Translations under genes and position numbers: made by a program
Shown: one piece after another, positions 1-7,983 of the stretch
How positions within the stretch are numbered: the first letter of the stretch is position 1
Layout of the letters: every line of letters begins with the position of its first letter
From: an uncultured Lachnospiraceae bacterium
GTDB lineage: Bacteria; Bacillota; Clostridia; Lachnospirales; Lachnospiraceae
Reading direction: 5' to 3'
Assembly (NCBI GenBank): GCA_910577165.1
Contig: CAJTLX010000064.1
Coordinates: forward strand, 1 to 16,447
Length of the DNA stretch: 16,447 nucleotides
The notes under the pieces: model-generated
What the model was told of the DNA's origin: nothing
What the model saw: only the letters and a program-made list of their open reading frames with translations
The model's database searches: none

Positions 1-13
1 GGACAATTACCTT

Positions 14-98
14 GGCGAATTATGCACATCCGCCGGAGGCACCATGTTCGGAGAATATGGTATAATGTTGCCAGACATTATACCAGTGCTAATTCGCC
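14..98. repeat. Nested inverted repeat enclosing a palindromic promoter
   Basis: Outer arms are GGCGAATTATGCAC (14-27) and GTGCTAATTCGCC (86-98), complementary except for one bulged T. Inner arms are TGGTATAATGT (58-68) and ACATTATACCA (75-85), a perfect 11-bp match around a 6-base loop. The right inner arm abuts the right outer arm. The same right outer arm can also pair with the copy of the left arm at 127-140 in the next unit, so two alternative foldings exist. Each inner arm holds a complete extended -10 (TGGTATAAT), one on each strand. Confidence 0.8.
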
Positions 99-170
99 GT
101 CCGACCAACGGGAGGACAATTACCTTGGCGAATTATGCACATCCGCCGGAGGCAGCATATTCGAAGAACA

Positions 171-179
171 TGGTATAAT
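171..179 (+). promoter_or_regulatory. Extended -10 promoter of the ABC exporter operon
   Basis: TGGTATAAT at 171-179 matches the extended -10 consensus TGnTATAAT. No convincing -35 lies 16-18 bases upstream, which extended -10 promoters tolerate. Predicted transcription start is near 186, about 34 bases before the ATG at 220. In this second repeat unit the palindrome's right arm is lost after TGTTG, so only the rightward promoter remains. Confidence 0.6.
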
Positions 180-219
180 GTTGAAAAAGGTGATTTGCCA
201 AAGGAAAGGAGTGATTTGT

Positions 220-2049
220 ATGAGGAGACCAGAAAAAATTATCCCCTACGCTTCTATAGGAAGTAATATTTGTTGGAGTATTCGGAAACAACTAAATTAT
301 GCACCGGCGGTATTTTATATGCAGATGCTTCGTGTGCCGCTCAATGTCGGACTGGCTTTTTTGGGGATCTATCTGCCGTCCCTTGTCGTCGCTGAGGTCA
401 CGGGAAACAGAGGATTTTCCCACGCCGCAGTAAGAGTTGGAGGGGTGTTATTTATTATTTTTCTTGCGACCATCCTAAAGACGGTATTTGACCGCCTGAT
501 GGACGCGAAGGAAACCCCATACCGCTGCCAGATTGCCTATGAATTAAACAAGAAATCGATGGGATGTTTCTATCAGATTTATGAGAAAAAAGAGATGCGC
601 GATCTGCGGGAGCGGGCAAAACAGGCAACGGAAATGTGGGATGGAGTTCAGCCCCTAAGGGATATGACAAAACACGCCTGGGATTTTGCCGAGAGCATTC
701 TCTGCTATCTTCTTTTTGGCACGGTGGTTTCCTTTGTCAGTCCGTGGCTGCTTGTATTTTTAACACTTGCCCCGGCGGTCAACTGGTTTTGTGTGAGAGC
801 ATACCAGAAATGGGAGTATGTAAACCGGAAAAATTGGATGGAAATTGACCGAAAACTGGATTATGTGCAGGGGAAAACTGCGAATTTTGCCGTGGCGAAG
901 GATATCCGAATCTATGGGATGGCGGGTTGGATGAGACAAATGTATCAGCTACTTTCCAGGAACTATATGGTATGGGATAAAAGACGAATCTTTCGGGAAT
1001 ATCTCTCACATCTTGCCGATCTGGTGGTGATTCTTTTGCGGGACGGCACGGCGTATGCAGTTTTGATTTCCATGACCTGGGCGGGAAAAATCCGTGTTGA
1101 TCAGTTTGTTCTCTATTTTGCCGCCATCTCCTCGTTTGCCGAGTGGATAGGAAATATTTTAAACAAGTGGAATCAGATGCGCCATACCAGCCTTCGCTTC
1201 TGTGATCTGAGAGAATACCTGGAATATCCGGATGTGGATGGAAACAAGAATCTCTCAGTGGATAAGGAAATTGCGCCGGAAATTGTATTTGACCATGTAA
1301 GTTTTCGCTATGAGGGGGAGGAGAGGGATACCCTGCACGATATCTGTCTGACGATAAAGAGCGGGGAAAAGATCGCGCTTGTCGGGTTAAACGGCGCGGG
1401 AAAAACCACTCTGGTCAAGCTTTTATGCGGGCTGTATTATCCGACTGCCGGGGAGATCCGCATCGGCGGCGTACCAGTTCAACAGTTTCACAAAAAAGAC
1501 TATTATCAGTTGATTGCCCCAGTTTTTCAGCAAGTGAAATCCACATTTTTTTCATTGGCGGAGATGGTTTCCGGGCGGGGGGAAGCGCGGACGGATTTGG
1601 CGCGCGCCCTAGAATGTATGAAGCGGGCAGGACTGTCAAAAAAGCTTGCCTCCCTTCCGGGGGGGATCCATACAAAACTTGACAAGCAGATCAATCAGGA
1701 CGGAACCGAACTTTCCGGAGGGGAGATGCAAAAATTAATGTTGGCCAGGGCATTGTACAAGGATGCCCCAATCCTTGTGCTTGATGAGCCAACCGCGGCA
1801 CTTGACCCGATTGCAGAAAATGAAATTTATGAAAATTATTGGAAGATGACCGATAAAAAAAGCGCGCTGTTTATTTCCCATCGACTGGCTTCCACAAGAT
1901 TTTGTGATCGGATCTTATATTTGAGCGAGGGGCATATTCTTGAGGAGGGAACACACGACTCCCTAGTTTTGGCGGGCGGGGAATACGCGAAACTCTATGA
2001 GATGCAAAGCTGTTGGTATCAGGAAGGAGGAAAGGAGGAAAAACAATGA
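220..2049 (+). CDS. ABC exporter half-transporter (permease + ATPase), first subunit
   Basis: A 609-residue fused membrane/ATPase half-transporter of the plasma membrane that should pair with the following gene to export an unknown substrate. Residues 1-330 contain several hydrophobic spans (about 33-57, 70-92, 157-195, 265-320). The nucleotide-binding domain follows, with Walker A GLNGAGKT at 389-396, a Q-loop in VFQQV, signature LSGGE at 498-502, Walker B ILVLDE with D522-E523, and switch H554. All catalytic residues are present. ATG 220 was chosen because AAAGGAG sits 8 bases upstream; the frame extends to an ATG at 22, but that extension lies in the repeat DNA. The stop overlaps the next start in ATGA. 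There is no C39 peptidase domain, so nothing indicates a bacteriocin leader-cleaving type. Drug, lipid and peptide export remain open. Confidence 0.93.
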   Translation: MRRPEKIIPYASIGSNICWSIRKQLNYAPAVFYMQMLRVPLNVGLAFLGIYLPSLVVAEVTGNRGFSHAAVRVGGVLFIIFLATILKTVFDRLMDAKETPYRCQIAYELNKKSMGCFYQIYEKKEMRDLRERAKQATEMWDGVQPLRDMTKHAWDFAESILCYLLFGTVVSFVSPWLLVFLTLAPAVNWFCVRAYQKWEYVNRKNWMEIDRKLDYVQGKTANFAVAKDIRIYGMAGWMRQMYQLLSRNYMVWDKRRIFREYLSHLADLVVILLRDGTAYAVLISMTWAGKIRVDQFVLYFAAISSFAEWIGNILNKWNQMRHTSLRFCDLREYLEYPDVDGNKNLSVDKEIAPEIVFDHVSFRYEGEERDTLHDICLTIKSGEKIALVGLNGAGKTTLVKLLCGLYYPTAGEIRIGGVPVQQFHKKDYYQLIAPVFQQVKSTFFSLAEMVSGRGEARTDLARALECMKRAGLSKKLASLPGGIHTKLDKQINQDGTELSGGEMQKLMLARALYKDAPILVLDEPTAALDPIAENEIYENYWKMTDKKSALFISHRLASTRFCDRILYLSEGHILEEGTHDSLVLAGGEYAKLYEMQSCWYQEGGKEEKQ

Positions 2050-3881
2050 AACTGAGCGAACACCGCATGATTTTTTGGCGGGCGGTAAACCTGCTTTTTC
2101 GCCTTGAACGTTCCTTTGCACTTTGTGTAATGTTCAATGCATTTTTTGCTTCGGTAATTCAATATATTCCCATTTATTTTTCCGCAAAACTAATTGATGC
2201 GATCTGGAAGGGGGCGGAAAAGAAAGAAATTCTTTGGTATATTGTGCTGACGGTGGGACTGACTTTTCTGTTAAATCTTTTGCTTACCCTGTGCAGGGTG
2301 GTGGAAAATATTAAAACTACAAATATTTATCGTGAACGGGAATGGATGTACTCAAAGAAAGAGATGGAAATGGAGTATTCGAGGATTGAGAGCAGGGAGA
2401 TTGCGTTGTTACTTGAGCGAATCCGTATGGAAAGTCAGACGGGATACAATTTATATTATCTGTATACCAGTGTAAGAATGTTAGTAAGGCATATCACAAG
2501 CATAATCGCCTCACTCTCCCTTATCGCCTCCTTCTTTACCTTAAATTCCGTGCCGCTCTTTCTAAAGCTAATATTGATGGCGGGGATTATGGTCACTGTA
2601 CTTTACATGGTTTATGCTACCGCAAAGGAGGAGACCATCAATCAGGAGTTTTGGAAACAATGTGTAAATTTAAATCTATTGGGAGAAAGATATAGTAATA
2701 TTGTCGGGGATTACGAGATGGGAAAGGATATCCGGCTCTATGGGATGGAAGAGAAGATAGCAGAAGATAATCTGAGAACCGATATGGAATTTTATGGGGA
2801 TTATATTAAAAAAGACAAGAAATGTCTGATGCTTTTTCTTCCTTCGGTGCTGTTTAGCCATCTGTTAAGATGTGGGGTCTATATGGTACTGATCATGGCG
2901 GTTATGGCGGGAAATGTTTCTGTCGGTTCCATCGCAAAATACGTTTCCTGCATTATGCTTTTGCTTGATGCGATTTCGGGGATGGTCGGCACATTGCAGC
3001 GAGTATTTGCAAATAATCATTACTTGAAGCGTTTCTTCTCCTACTTTGATATTCAAAATAAAATGTATCAGGGTTCGCTCACGGTGGAAAAGCGTCTGGA
3101 TAATGAGTACGATGTAGAGTTTCGGAATGTTTCCTTTCGCTATCCAAATACGGAAAATTACGCGCTGCGCCATGTCAATGCAAAATTTAAGGTAGGAAAA
3201 AAGCTTGCGGTTGTCGGGGAGAACGGCAGCGGAAAAACCACTTTTATCAAGCTGCTCTGCCGACTGTACGATCCGACGGAGGGCGAGATCTTTCTTAATG
3301 GGGTGGATATTCGAAAGTATAATTATGACGAGTATCTCTCCATCTTTTCTGTAGTCTTCCAGGATTTTACTCTTTTTTCCTTTACCATCGGACAGAATGT
3401 AGCAGCGGCAAAGGAGTATGAAAAGGCGCGGGTGGAGGAATGCTTAAGGCGCGCAGGCTTTGGGGAACGGCTTGATACAATGCCCGAGGGGACGGATACC
3501 TATCTGTACAAGGATTATTCCGAAAAGGGAATAGAGATCTCCGGCGGGGAGGCGCAAAAGATTGCGTTAGCGAGGGCACTCTACAGGGATGCGCCATTTA
3601 TTGTGCTTGACGAGCCAACTGCCGCGCTTGACCCAATATCGGAGTATGAGGTCTACAGCAAATTCAATGAGCTTTCTGGGGAGCATACCACCATCTATAT
3701 TAGCCATCGGTTAGCCTCCTGCCGTTTCTGTGACAGCATTGTAGTATTTGATGAGGGAAGGATTATTGAACAGGGCAGCCATGAAGAATTGATTTTGAAA
3801 AAAGAAGGAAAATACTATGAATTGTGGAATGCACAGGCGCAGTACTATGTAAGTACTCCGGAGGTAGCAAACAAAGCATAG
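2046..3881 (+). CDS. ABC exporter half-transporter (permease + ATPase), second subunit
   Basis: A 611-residue partner of the preceding half-transporter. Hydrophobic spans lie near 25-50, 62-85, 150-195 and 258-310. The ATPase domain has Walker A GENGSGKT at 391-398, Q-loop VFQDF, signature ISGGE at 498-502, Walker B ending D522-E523, and H554. These positions are nearly the same as in its neighbour, so the two are probably ancient duplicates. Both subunits keep the catalytic glutamate and a normal signature, so both composite ATP sites look competent; many heterodimeric exporters have one degenerate site. Start ATG 2046 overlaps the upstream TGA by 3 bases and has AAAGGAGG 7 bases upstream, indicating translational coupling. 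An in-frame ATG at 2013 lies inside the upstream gene and lacks such a site. Confidence 0.93.
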   Translation: MKLSEHRMIFWRAVNLLFRLERSFALCVMFNAFFASVIQYIPIYFSAKLIDAIWKGAEKKEILWYIVLTVGLTFLLNLLLTLCRVVENIKTTNIYREREWMYSKKEMEMEYSRIESREIALLLERIRMESQTGYNLYYLYTSVRMLVRHITSIIASLSLIASFFTLNSVPLFLKLILMAGIMVTVLYMVYATAKEETINQEFWKQCVNLNLLGERYSNIVGDYEMGKDIRLYGMEEKIAEDNLRTDMEFYGDYIKKDKKCLMLFLPSVLFSHLLRCGVYMVLIMAVMAGNVSVGSIAKYVSCIMLLLDAISGMVGTLQRVFANNHYLKRFFSYFDIQNKMYQGSLTVEKRLDNEYDVEFRNVSFRYPNTENYALRHVNAKFKVGKKLAVVGENGSGKTTFIKLLCRLYDPTEGEIFLNGVDIRKYNYDEYLSIFSVVFQDFTLFSFTIGQNVAAAKEYEKARVEECLRRAGFGERLDTMPEGTDTYLYKDYSEKGIEISGGEAQKIALARALYRDAPFIVLDEPTAALDPISEYEVYSKFNELSGEHTTIYISHRLASCRFCDSIVVFDEGRIIEQGSHEELILKKEGKYYELWNAQAQYYVSTPEVANKA

Positions 3882-3934
3882 GGATGGAGTGATAAAAATC
3901 TCTGGGATTTTTAGAAATGTAGTACAAAGAAACT

Positions 3935-3975
3935 ATCGGGGCTGTCACACAAAGAAATTTATGACAGCCCCCGAT
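3935..3975. terminator. Hairpin between convergent exporter and polyamine operons
   Basis: ATCGGGGCTGTCA (3935-3947) pairs with TGACAGCCCCCGAT (3962-3975) apart from one extra C. It lies 53 bases after the exporter stop and 16 bases beyond the potD stop. The flank read on the minus strand is moderately T-rich (AGTTTCTTTG), while the plus-strand flank is not, so it is best as the terminator of the leftward polyamine operon and may also serve the exporter transcript. Confidence 0.65.
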
Positions 3976-3991
3976 TAGTAGAAGATGAAAA

Positions 3992-5128
3992 TTACTGATT
4001 TCCTCTCTGATTCCACTTATTTAAATACATTGCTTCCGCCTCCTCGCCGAGATAGCGGAAAGTTTCGCAGCGGTTTAATACTTCGCTGCTTGGAAAGGCA
4101 ATCTCGCTGTTGCGGATTTCCTCGTCCGTAATCAGCTCCCTAGCCGCCTTGTTTGGCGTGGAGTAGGTGATATAATTAAAATTTGCTAAGGCGACATCCG
4201 CGCGGCAGCAGAAATTGATCCATGCCTCCGCATTCTCCTTGTTCTGTGCAGTTTTCGGAATAACCCAGCCGTCAATCCAGACATTGGAACCTTCCTTTGG
4301 CACCACATAGACCAGATCCTCATTTTCGCGCTGAGTGTAGATTGCCTCGCCGGAATAAATTACGCCGATAGCGGCTTCTCCGCCGATCATTTTATCGCGC
4401 ACCTGGTCAACAAAATAGCCCTGTACAAGGGGGTACTGCTTTTGTAAGAGGGCAAGTGCCTCATCGAGCTCCGCCTCGTTTGTAGTGTTCTGGCTGTAGC
4501 CAAGATAGGTTAGCGCGATCATAAATGCGTCGCGCACACTGTTGATCATTAAGATCTCCTGCGAATATTTCTCATCAAACAGTACACCCCAGCTATCGAT
4601 CGGCTCGTCGACCATCGTCTTGTTGTAGAGGATGCCCACGGTGCCCCAGCAGTATGGCACACTGTAGAGATTGCCCGGATCAAAATTCTCAGCACTCTTT
4701 AAATATTCCGGATCGATATTGGAAATATTTGGAATATTCTCATAGTTAAGTGGCAGCAGTAAATCTTCCCCGATCATTTTCTGAATCATATAGTCCGATG
4801 GGCAGACAACATCATATTTTGCCGCACCCGTCGCCACGATCGGGTACATATCCTCATTTTCCTCAAAATAATTGTAGTAGACTTTAATTCCCGTATCCTT
4901 CTCAAAAATATCAATCACGCGCTCATCGATATATTCGCCCCAATTGTAAACATAGATTTCCCCGTTGTCCCCGGCTTTGTAATCGCCGGTTGCCTCCAGA
5001 GTGAACGGGATCTCGTCATCCTCATTCCCGCAGCCCGCCATAGTAAATGTACTGGTTACAATAAGGCTTCCCGCAAGAAACAGCCCGACAGGGTGGGTTA
5101 ATTTATCAATCAAATTTTTATTTTTCAT
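3992..5128 (-). CDS. potD: Spermidine/putrescine ABC transporter substrate-binding lipoprotein
   Basis: A 378-residue extracellular lipoprotein that captures polyamines and delivers them to the PotB/PotC channel. Residues 1-33 form a lipoprotein signal: a basic start, a hydrophobic core, and lipobox MAGC with the lipidated cysteine at C33. The mature part opens with the family-typical pattern IYVYNWGEYID and contains VVCPSDYMIQKM and the DGWVIPKTAQN region, all characteristic of PotD/PotF-type binding proteins. Start at 5128 was chosen because GGAGG lies 8 bases upstream; an in-frame ATG at 5143 overlaps that ribosome binding site. It is the last gene of the operon, 27 bases after potC, and is followed by the hairpin at 3935-3975. 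Substrate preference (spermidine or putrescine) cannot be read from the sequence. Confidence 0.93.
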   Translation of the reverse strand: MKNKNLIDKLTHPVGLFLAGSLIVTSTFTMAGCGNEDDEIPFTLEATGDYKAGDNGEIYVYNWGEYIDERVIDIFEKDTGIKVYYNYFEENEDMYPIVATGAAKYDVVCPSDYMIQKMIGEDLLLPLNYENIPNISNIDPEYLKSAENFDPGNLYSVPYCWGTVGILYNKTMVDEPIDSWGVLFDEKYSQEILMINSVRDAFMIALTYLGYSQNTTNEAELDEALALLQKQYPLVQGYFVDQVRDKMIGGEAAIGVIYSGEAIYTQRENEDLVYVVPKEGSNVWIDGWVIPKTAQNKENAEAWINFCCRADVALANFNYITYSTPNKAARELITDEEIRNSEIAFPSSEVLNRCETFRYLGEEAEAMYLNKWNQRGNQ

Positions 5129-5155
5129 TATACAGACCTCCAAATGGATTAATAT

Positions 5156-5944
5156 TTAATTTTTTACTTCCTTCTCGTTTTTCCCCAGACGGTTGACAAA
5201 AATAAGAAGAAGCAGCACCCCGACAAAGAGCAGTGTGGAGAGCGCGTACATCTCCGGCTTGATCCCCTTTCTTGTCTCCGAGTAAATCAGTGTGGAGAGC
5301 GTGTTGACCGTTGCGCCGCGCGTAAAATGCGTGATAATAAAATCGTCGAGCGAGAGGGTGAACGCCAACAAAAATCCGGAGAGTACACCTGGAAAAATAT
5401 CCGGAAAAACCACGGAAAAAAATGCTTTTAACGGGGTTGCCCCCAGATCCAGTGCGGCCTCATAGGTACTTTGGTTTGTCTGGGCAAGCTTTGGCATAAC
5501 GCTCAGAATCACATAGGGCACATTAAAAGCGATATGGGAAAGTAGCACAGTAAAAAATCCCAGATTGAGATCGAGAGCCAAAAAAAGCAGCATCAGTGAA
5601 ATCCCGGTGACAATCTCTGCGTTTAGCATTGGAATATTGGTAATGCCAAGCATAATGGCGCGCGGAACCTTGCGCATATGGTTGATTGCGATCGCGGAAG
5701 CGGTGCCAAGCAGCGTTGCAAGAAACGCAGAGAGAATAGCAATTAGCAGGGTATCTCTTAGGGCTAACATAATGGTTTCGTTCTCGAACATGGAGGAATA
5801 CCATTTCATGGTAAAACCACCCCATTTGGAGCGGGATTTCGAGCGGTTAAACGACAGGACAACCAATACAAGGATCGGCGCGTACAAAAACAAAATAATC
5901 AGCCCCAGATAAAATTTTCTCAAAAATTGTCGGAAATTTACCAT
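5156..5944 (-). CDS. potC: Polyamine ABC transporter permease PotC
   Basis: A 262-residue inner-membrane permease with about six hydrophobic spans (roughly 12-32, 65-87, 100-122, 128-150, 187-207, 235-252). The EAA loop that docks on the ATPase is at about 162-181 (EAALDLGATPLKAFFSVVFP), followed by PGVLSGFLLAFTLSLDDF, a typical PotC/PotI pattern. Its start overlaps the end of potB by 7 bases: ATGGTAA holds the PotC start and the PotB stop. A GAAGGGAG-like ribosome binding site lies upstream inside potB. It pairs with PotB to form the channel. Confidence 0.93.
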   Translation of the reverse strand: MVNFRQFLRKFYLGLIILFLYAPILVLVVLSFNRSKSRSKWGGFTMKWYSSMFENETIMLALRDTLLIAILSAFLATLLGTASAIAINHMRKVPRAIMLGITNIPMLNAEIVTGISLMLLFLALDLNLGFFTVLLSHIAFNVPYVILSVMPKLAQTNQSTYEAALDLGATPLKAFFSVVFPDIFPGVLSGFLLAFTLSLDDFIITHFTRGATVNTLSTLIYSETRKGIKPEMYALSTLLFVGVLLLLIFVNRLGKNEKEVKN

Positions 5945-6762
5945 ACATTCGCACTCCCTTCTCCCTTGTCATATTTCCCGACAAGTGCCATGCTGATCAG
6001 TACAAATACCATAAGCACAAGCGAGAGTCCTGAGCCAGAGTGCCAGTTATTTAATTTCTGGAACTGCTGCTCAATAATATTTCCGATCAGCAATACCTTG
6101 CTGCCCCCCAAAATATCGGAGATTACAAAGGTGGTTAGGGATGGCACAAAGACCATGGTAATACCTGAGATCACTCCCGGAATGCTTAGCGGAAAAATAA
6201 TTTTTGTAAAGGTATGAAAATTATTTGCTCCGAGATCATGTGCCGCGTGAATTACATTCTCATCAATCTTGACAAGCGTATTGTACAGTGGCAGGATCAT
6301 AAATGGGAGGAAATCATATACCATACCAAGCACGATCGCCGCGGGCGAGTTGATAATATTTAACGCGGGAAGGTGCAAAAATTCTAAGAAGGTATTTAAA
6401 ACTCCCTTGCGCTCTAAAATATTTTGCCATGCAATAATGCGCAGCAGTGAATTCATCCACATTGGCATAATAAAGAGCATCACCATAAAACGGCTGTTTT
6501 TAAATTTTGTGTTCCGTAAAATCATGGCGAGCGGGTAGGCAATAATAAGGCAGAGCAGCGTGGAGAGGAGCGACAGTCTTATCGAAAGCCATAACGCCTT
6601 TAAATTTTCCTCGGTTGCAATCAATTTCAGATTTTCAAAGGTAAATCCGCCGTCGCGCCCGGTCAGACCATAATAGAGGATCATAAGCAGTGGAATAATC
6701 GTAAATCCAATCATCCACAAGCCGTAAGGCGTTGAAAGTAAAATTGTATTTTTTTGTTTCAT
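5938..6762 (-). CDS. potB: Polyamine ABC transporter permease PotB
   Basis: A 274-residue membrane permease, partner of PotC. It has six likely spans, from residues 12-31 through 245-263. The coupling EAA-like loop is AAHDLGANNFHTFTKIIFP at about 173-191, followed by IPGVISG. The start at 6762 (MKQKN) was chosen because GGAG lies 8 bases upstream and because family members begin just before the first span (LLSTPYGLWMIGF). An in-frame ATG at 6825 would add 21 residues encoded across the region next to the intercistronic hairpin and has no evident ribosome binding site. It is separated from potA by 98 bases, the widest gap in this operon. Confidence 0.92.
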   Translation of the reverse strand: MKQKNTILLSTPYGLWMIGFTIIPLLMILYYGLTGRDGGFTFENLKLIATEENLKALWLSIRLSLLSTLLCLIIAYPLAMILRNTKFKNSRFMVMLFIMPMWMNSLLRIIAWQNILERKGVLNTFLEFLHLPALNIINSPAAIVLGMVYDFLPFMILPLYNTLVKIDENVIHAAHDLGANNFHTFTKIIFPLSIPGVISGITMVFVPSLTTFVISDILGGSKVLLIGNIIEQQFQKLNNWHSGSGLSLVLMVFVLISMALVGKYDKGEGSANVW

Positions 6763-6811
6763 TTTAAGATCTCCATAAATAAAAACAAAACCTATATAAA
6801 CCTTCCGGCGC

Positions 6812-6850
6812 AGGAAACGAATCAAAACGCAAGTATTTTGTTCGTTTCCT
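6812..6850 (-). repeat. Strong intercistronic hairpin between potA and potB
   Basis: AGGAAACGAA (6812-6821) is perfectly complementary to TTCGTTTCCT (6841-6850). Inside it CAAAA (6823-6827) pairs with TTTTG (6836-6840), giving 15 base pairs with one bulged T and an 8-base loop. It starts 10 bases after the potA stop in the direction of transcription. No T-run follows, so it is not a classical full terminator. It probably acts as a 3' end stabiliser, RNase processing site or partial attenuator. Confidence 0.8.
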
Positions 6851-6860
6851 ATAAAAATTC

Positions 6861-7946
6861 TTACCAGGTTTCCGCCGTATTCACGCTGACTGCCTCGTCT
6901 TCCGATTCTGGTTTATGCATGATCTGGATATCAAATGGATCGACACGGATCCCGACTGCGGTGCCGACCGATGCCATATCCGTGGAGTGGACAAGCCATT
7001 CAAAGCCGTTTGCCATCACTTCCATCTCGTAATGTACACCCTTAAAGATTAGGGAGGTAACGCGCCCGGTAATAATGCCGTCCTCCGGCGAAACTAAGTC
7101 GATATCTTCCGGGCGGATCACTACATCCACCGGGGTATTCTCGCCAAAGCCCTCATCTACACAGGTAAAGTTTACGCCGAGAATATTGACAAGGCGATCT
7201 CTTACCATGGTGGCGGAAAGAATATTGCTCTCGCCGATAAAATCCGCGACAAAGGCATTTTCCGGCTCATTGTAGATATCTTCCGGTGATCCGATCTGCT
7301 GGATATAGCCCTGATTCATTACCATAATAGTATCTGACATGGTGAGGGCTTCCTCCTGGTCATGTGTAACGTAGACAAAGGTGATCCCCAGTTCATTTTT
7401 CAGGCGAATCAGCTCATACTGCATATCCTGGCGCAATTTTAAGTCGAGTGCGCCAAGTGGCTCATCGAGAAGCAAAACCTTAGGTTCGTTGACAATCGCA
7501 CGCGCGATGGCAATGCGCTGTTGTTGTCCGCCGGAGAGAGAGTCGGGCATACGGTTCTCGTACCCGTCGAGATTAACCAGTTTTAGCGCGTACTTGATTT
7601 TATCCTTAATATATTGCTTGCTCTTTTTCTTTATTTTCAGACCGAATGCGATATTGTCCGCGATGGTCATATGGGTAAAGAGCGCGTATTTCTGAAAAAC
7701 TGTGTTGAGCTGACGCTCATTTGGAGGGAGTTTTGTAATATCTTTACCATCAAATAATACCTTGCCCTCATCCGGCATCTCAAAGCCGCCGATAATGCGC
7801 AGAGTGGTTGTTTTTCCGCATCCGGATGGACCTAGAAGCGTTAAAAACTCATTTTCGCGTATGTAGAGATTTAGATCGTCGATCACGGTGCTACCGTTGT
7901 AGCACTTGGTAACGCCGACAAGTTCAATCAGTTTATTGTCAATCAT
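6861..7946 (-). CDS. potA: Polyamine ABC transporter ATP-binding subunit
   Basis: A 361-residue cytoplasmic ATPase that powers polyamine import through PotB/PotC. The ATPase domain has Walker A GPSGCGKT (39-46), Q-loop Q85 in VFQKYALF, signature LSGGQ (137-141), Walker B LLLDE with D161-E162, and switch H195. A C-terminal regulatory (TOBE-like) domain follows from about residue 275, with VVIRPEDIDLVSPEDGIITGRV, which is characteristic of PotA/MalK-type subunits. Start ATG 7946 has an AAAGGAG-type ribosome binding site 7 to 8 bases upstream. It is 37 bases after the regulator gene and co-directional with it, so it is the first transport gene of the operon. Confidence 0.95.
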   Translation of the reverse strand: MIDNKLIELVGVTKCYNGSTVIDDLNLYIRENEFLTLLGPSGCGKTTTLRIIGGFEMPDEGKVLFDGKDITKLPPNERQLNTVFQKYALFTHMTIADNIAFGLKIKKKSKQYIKDKIKYALKLVNLDGYENRMPDSLSGGQQQRIAIARAIVNEPKVLLLDEPLGALDLKLRQDMQYELIRLKNELGITFVYVTHDQEEALTMSDTIMVMNQGYIQQIGSPEDIYNEPENAFVADFIGESNILSATMVRDRLVNILGVNFTCVDEGFGENTPVDVVIRPEDIDLVSPEDGIITGRVTSLIFKGVHYEMEVMANGFEWLVHSTDMASVGTAVGIRVDPFDIQIMHKPESEDEAVSVNTAETW

Positions 7947-7983
7947 TTACTTATCTCCTTTCTGCGCAGGGCGCGAGTGCGAG

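Larger units (their letters stand above)
1..183. repeat. Tandem direct repeat with 113-bp period (one full unit plus 70 bp of a second)
   Basis: Bases 1-70 recur at 114-183 with 66 of 70 identical; the first 41 positions are identical and the four differences lie in the 29 bases just before and around the -10 element. Each copy starts with GGACAATTACC and ends with TGGTATAATGTTG. The repeat begins exactly at the window edge, so more units may lie upstream. An open frame runs through it, but the 113-bp period is not a multiple of three and the second unit leads into a good ribosome binding site, so I regard it as non-coding upstream DNA. Confidence 0.85.

Noticed and set aside
22..219. N-terminal extension of the first ABC exporter gene by 66 residues
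   Set aside because: It translates the tandem repeat and promoter DNA, lacks a ribosome binding site, and the ATG at 220 has a strong one and fits the family length.
1..219. CRISPR-like repeat array
   Set aside because: Only two units, with a 113-bp period and near-identical content throughout rather than short repeats with variable spacers; no cas genes.
220..3881. Bacteriocin export and immunity cluster
   Set aside because: No C39 peptidase domain, no small precursor peptide with a double-glycine leader and no modification enzyme nearby.
3894..3912. AAAAATC/GATTTTT hairpin after the exporter genes
   Set aside because: A short A-T stem with little stability; the GC-rich hairpin at 3935-3975 is a far better terminator.
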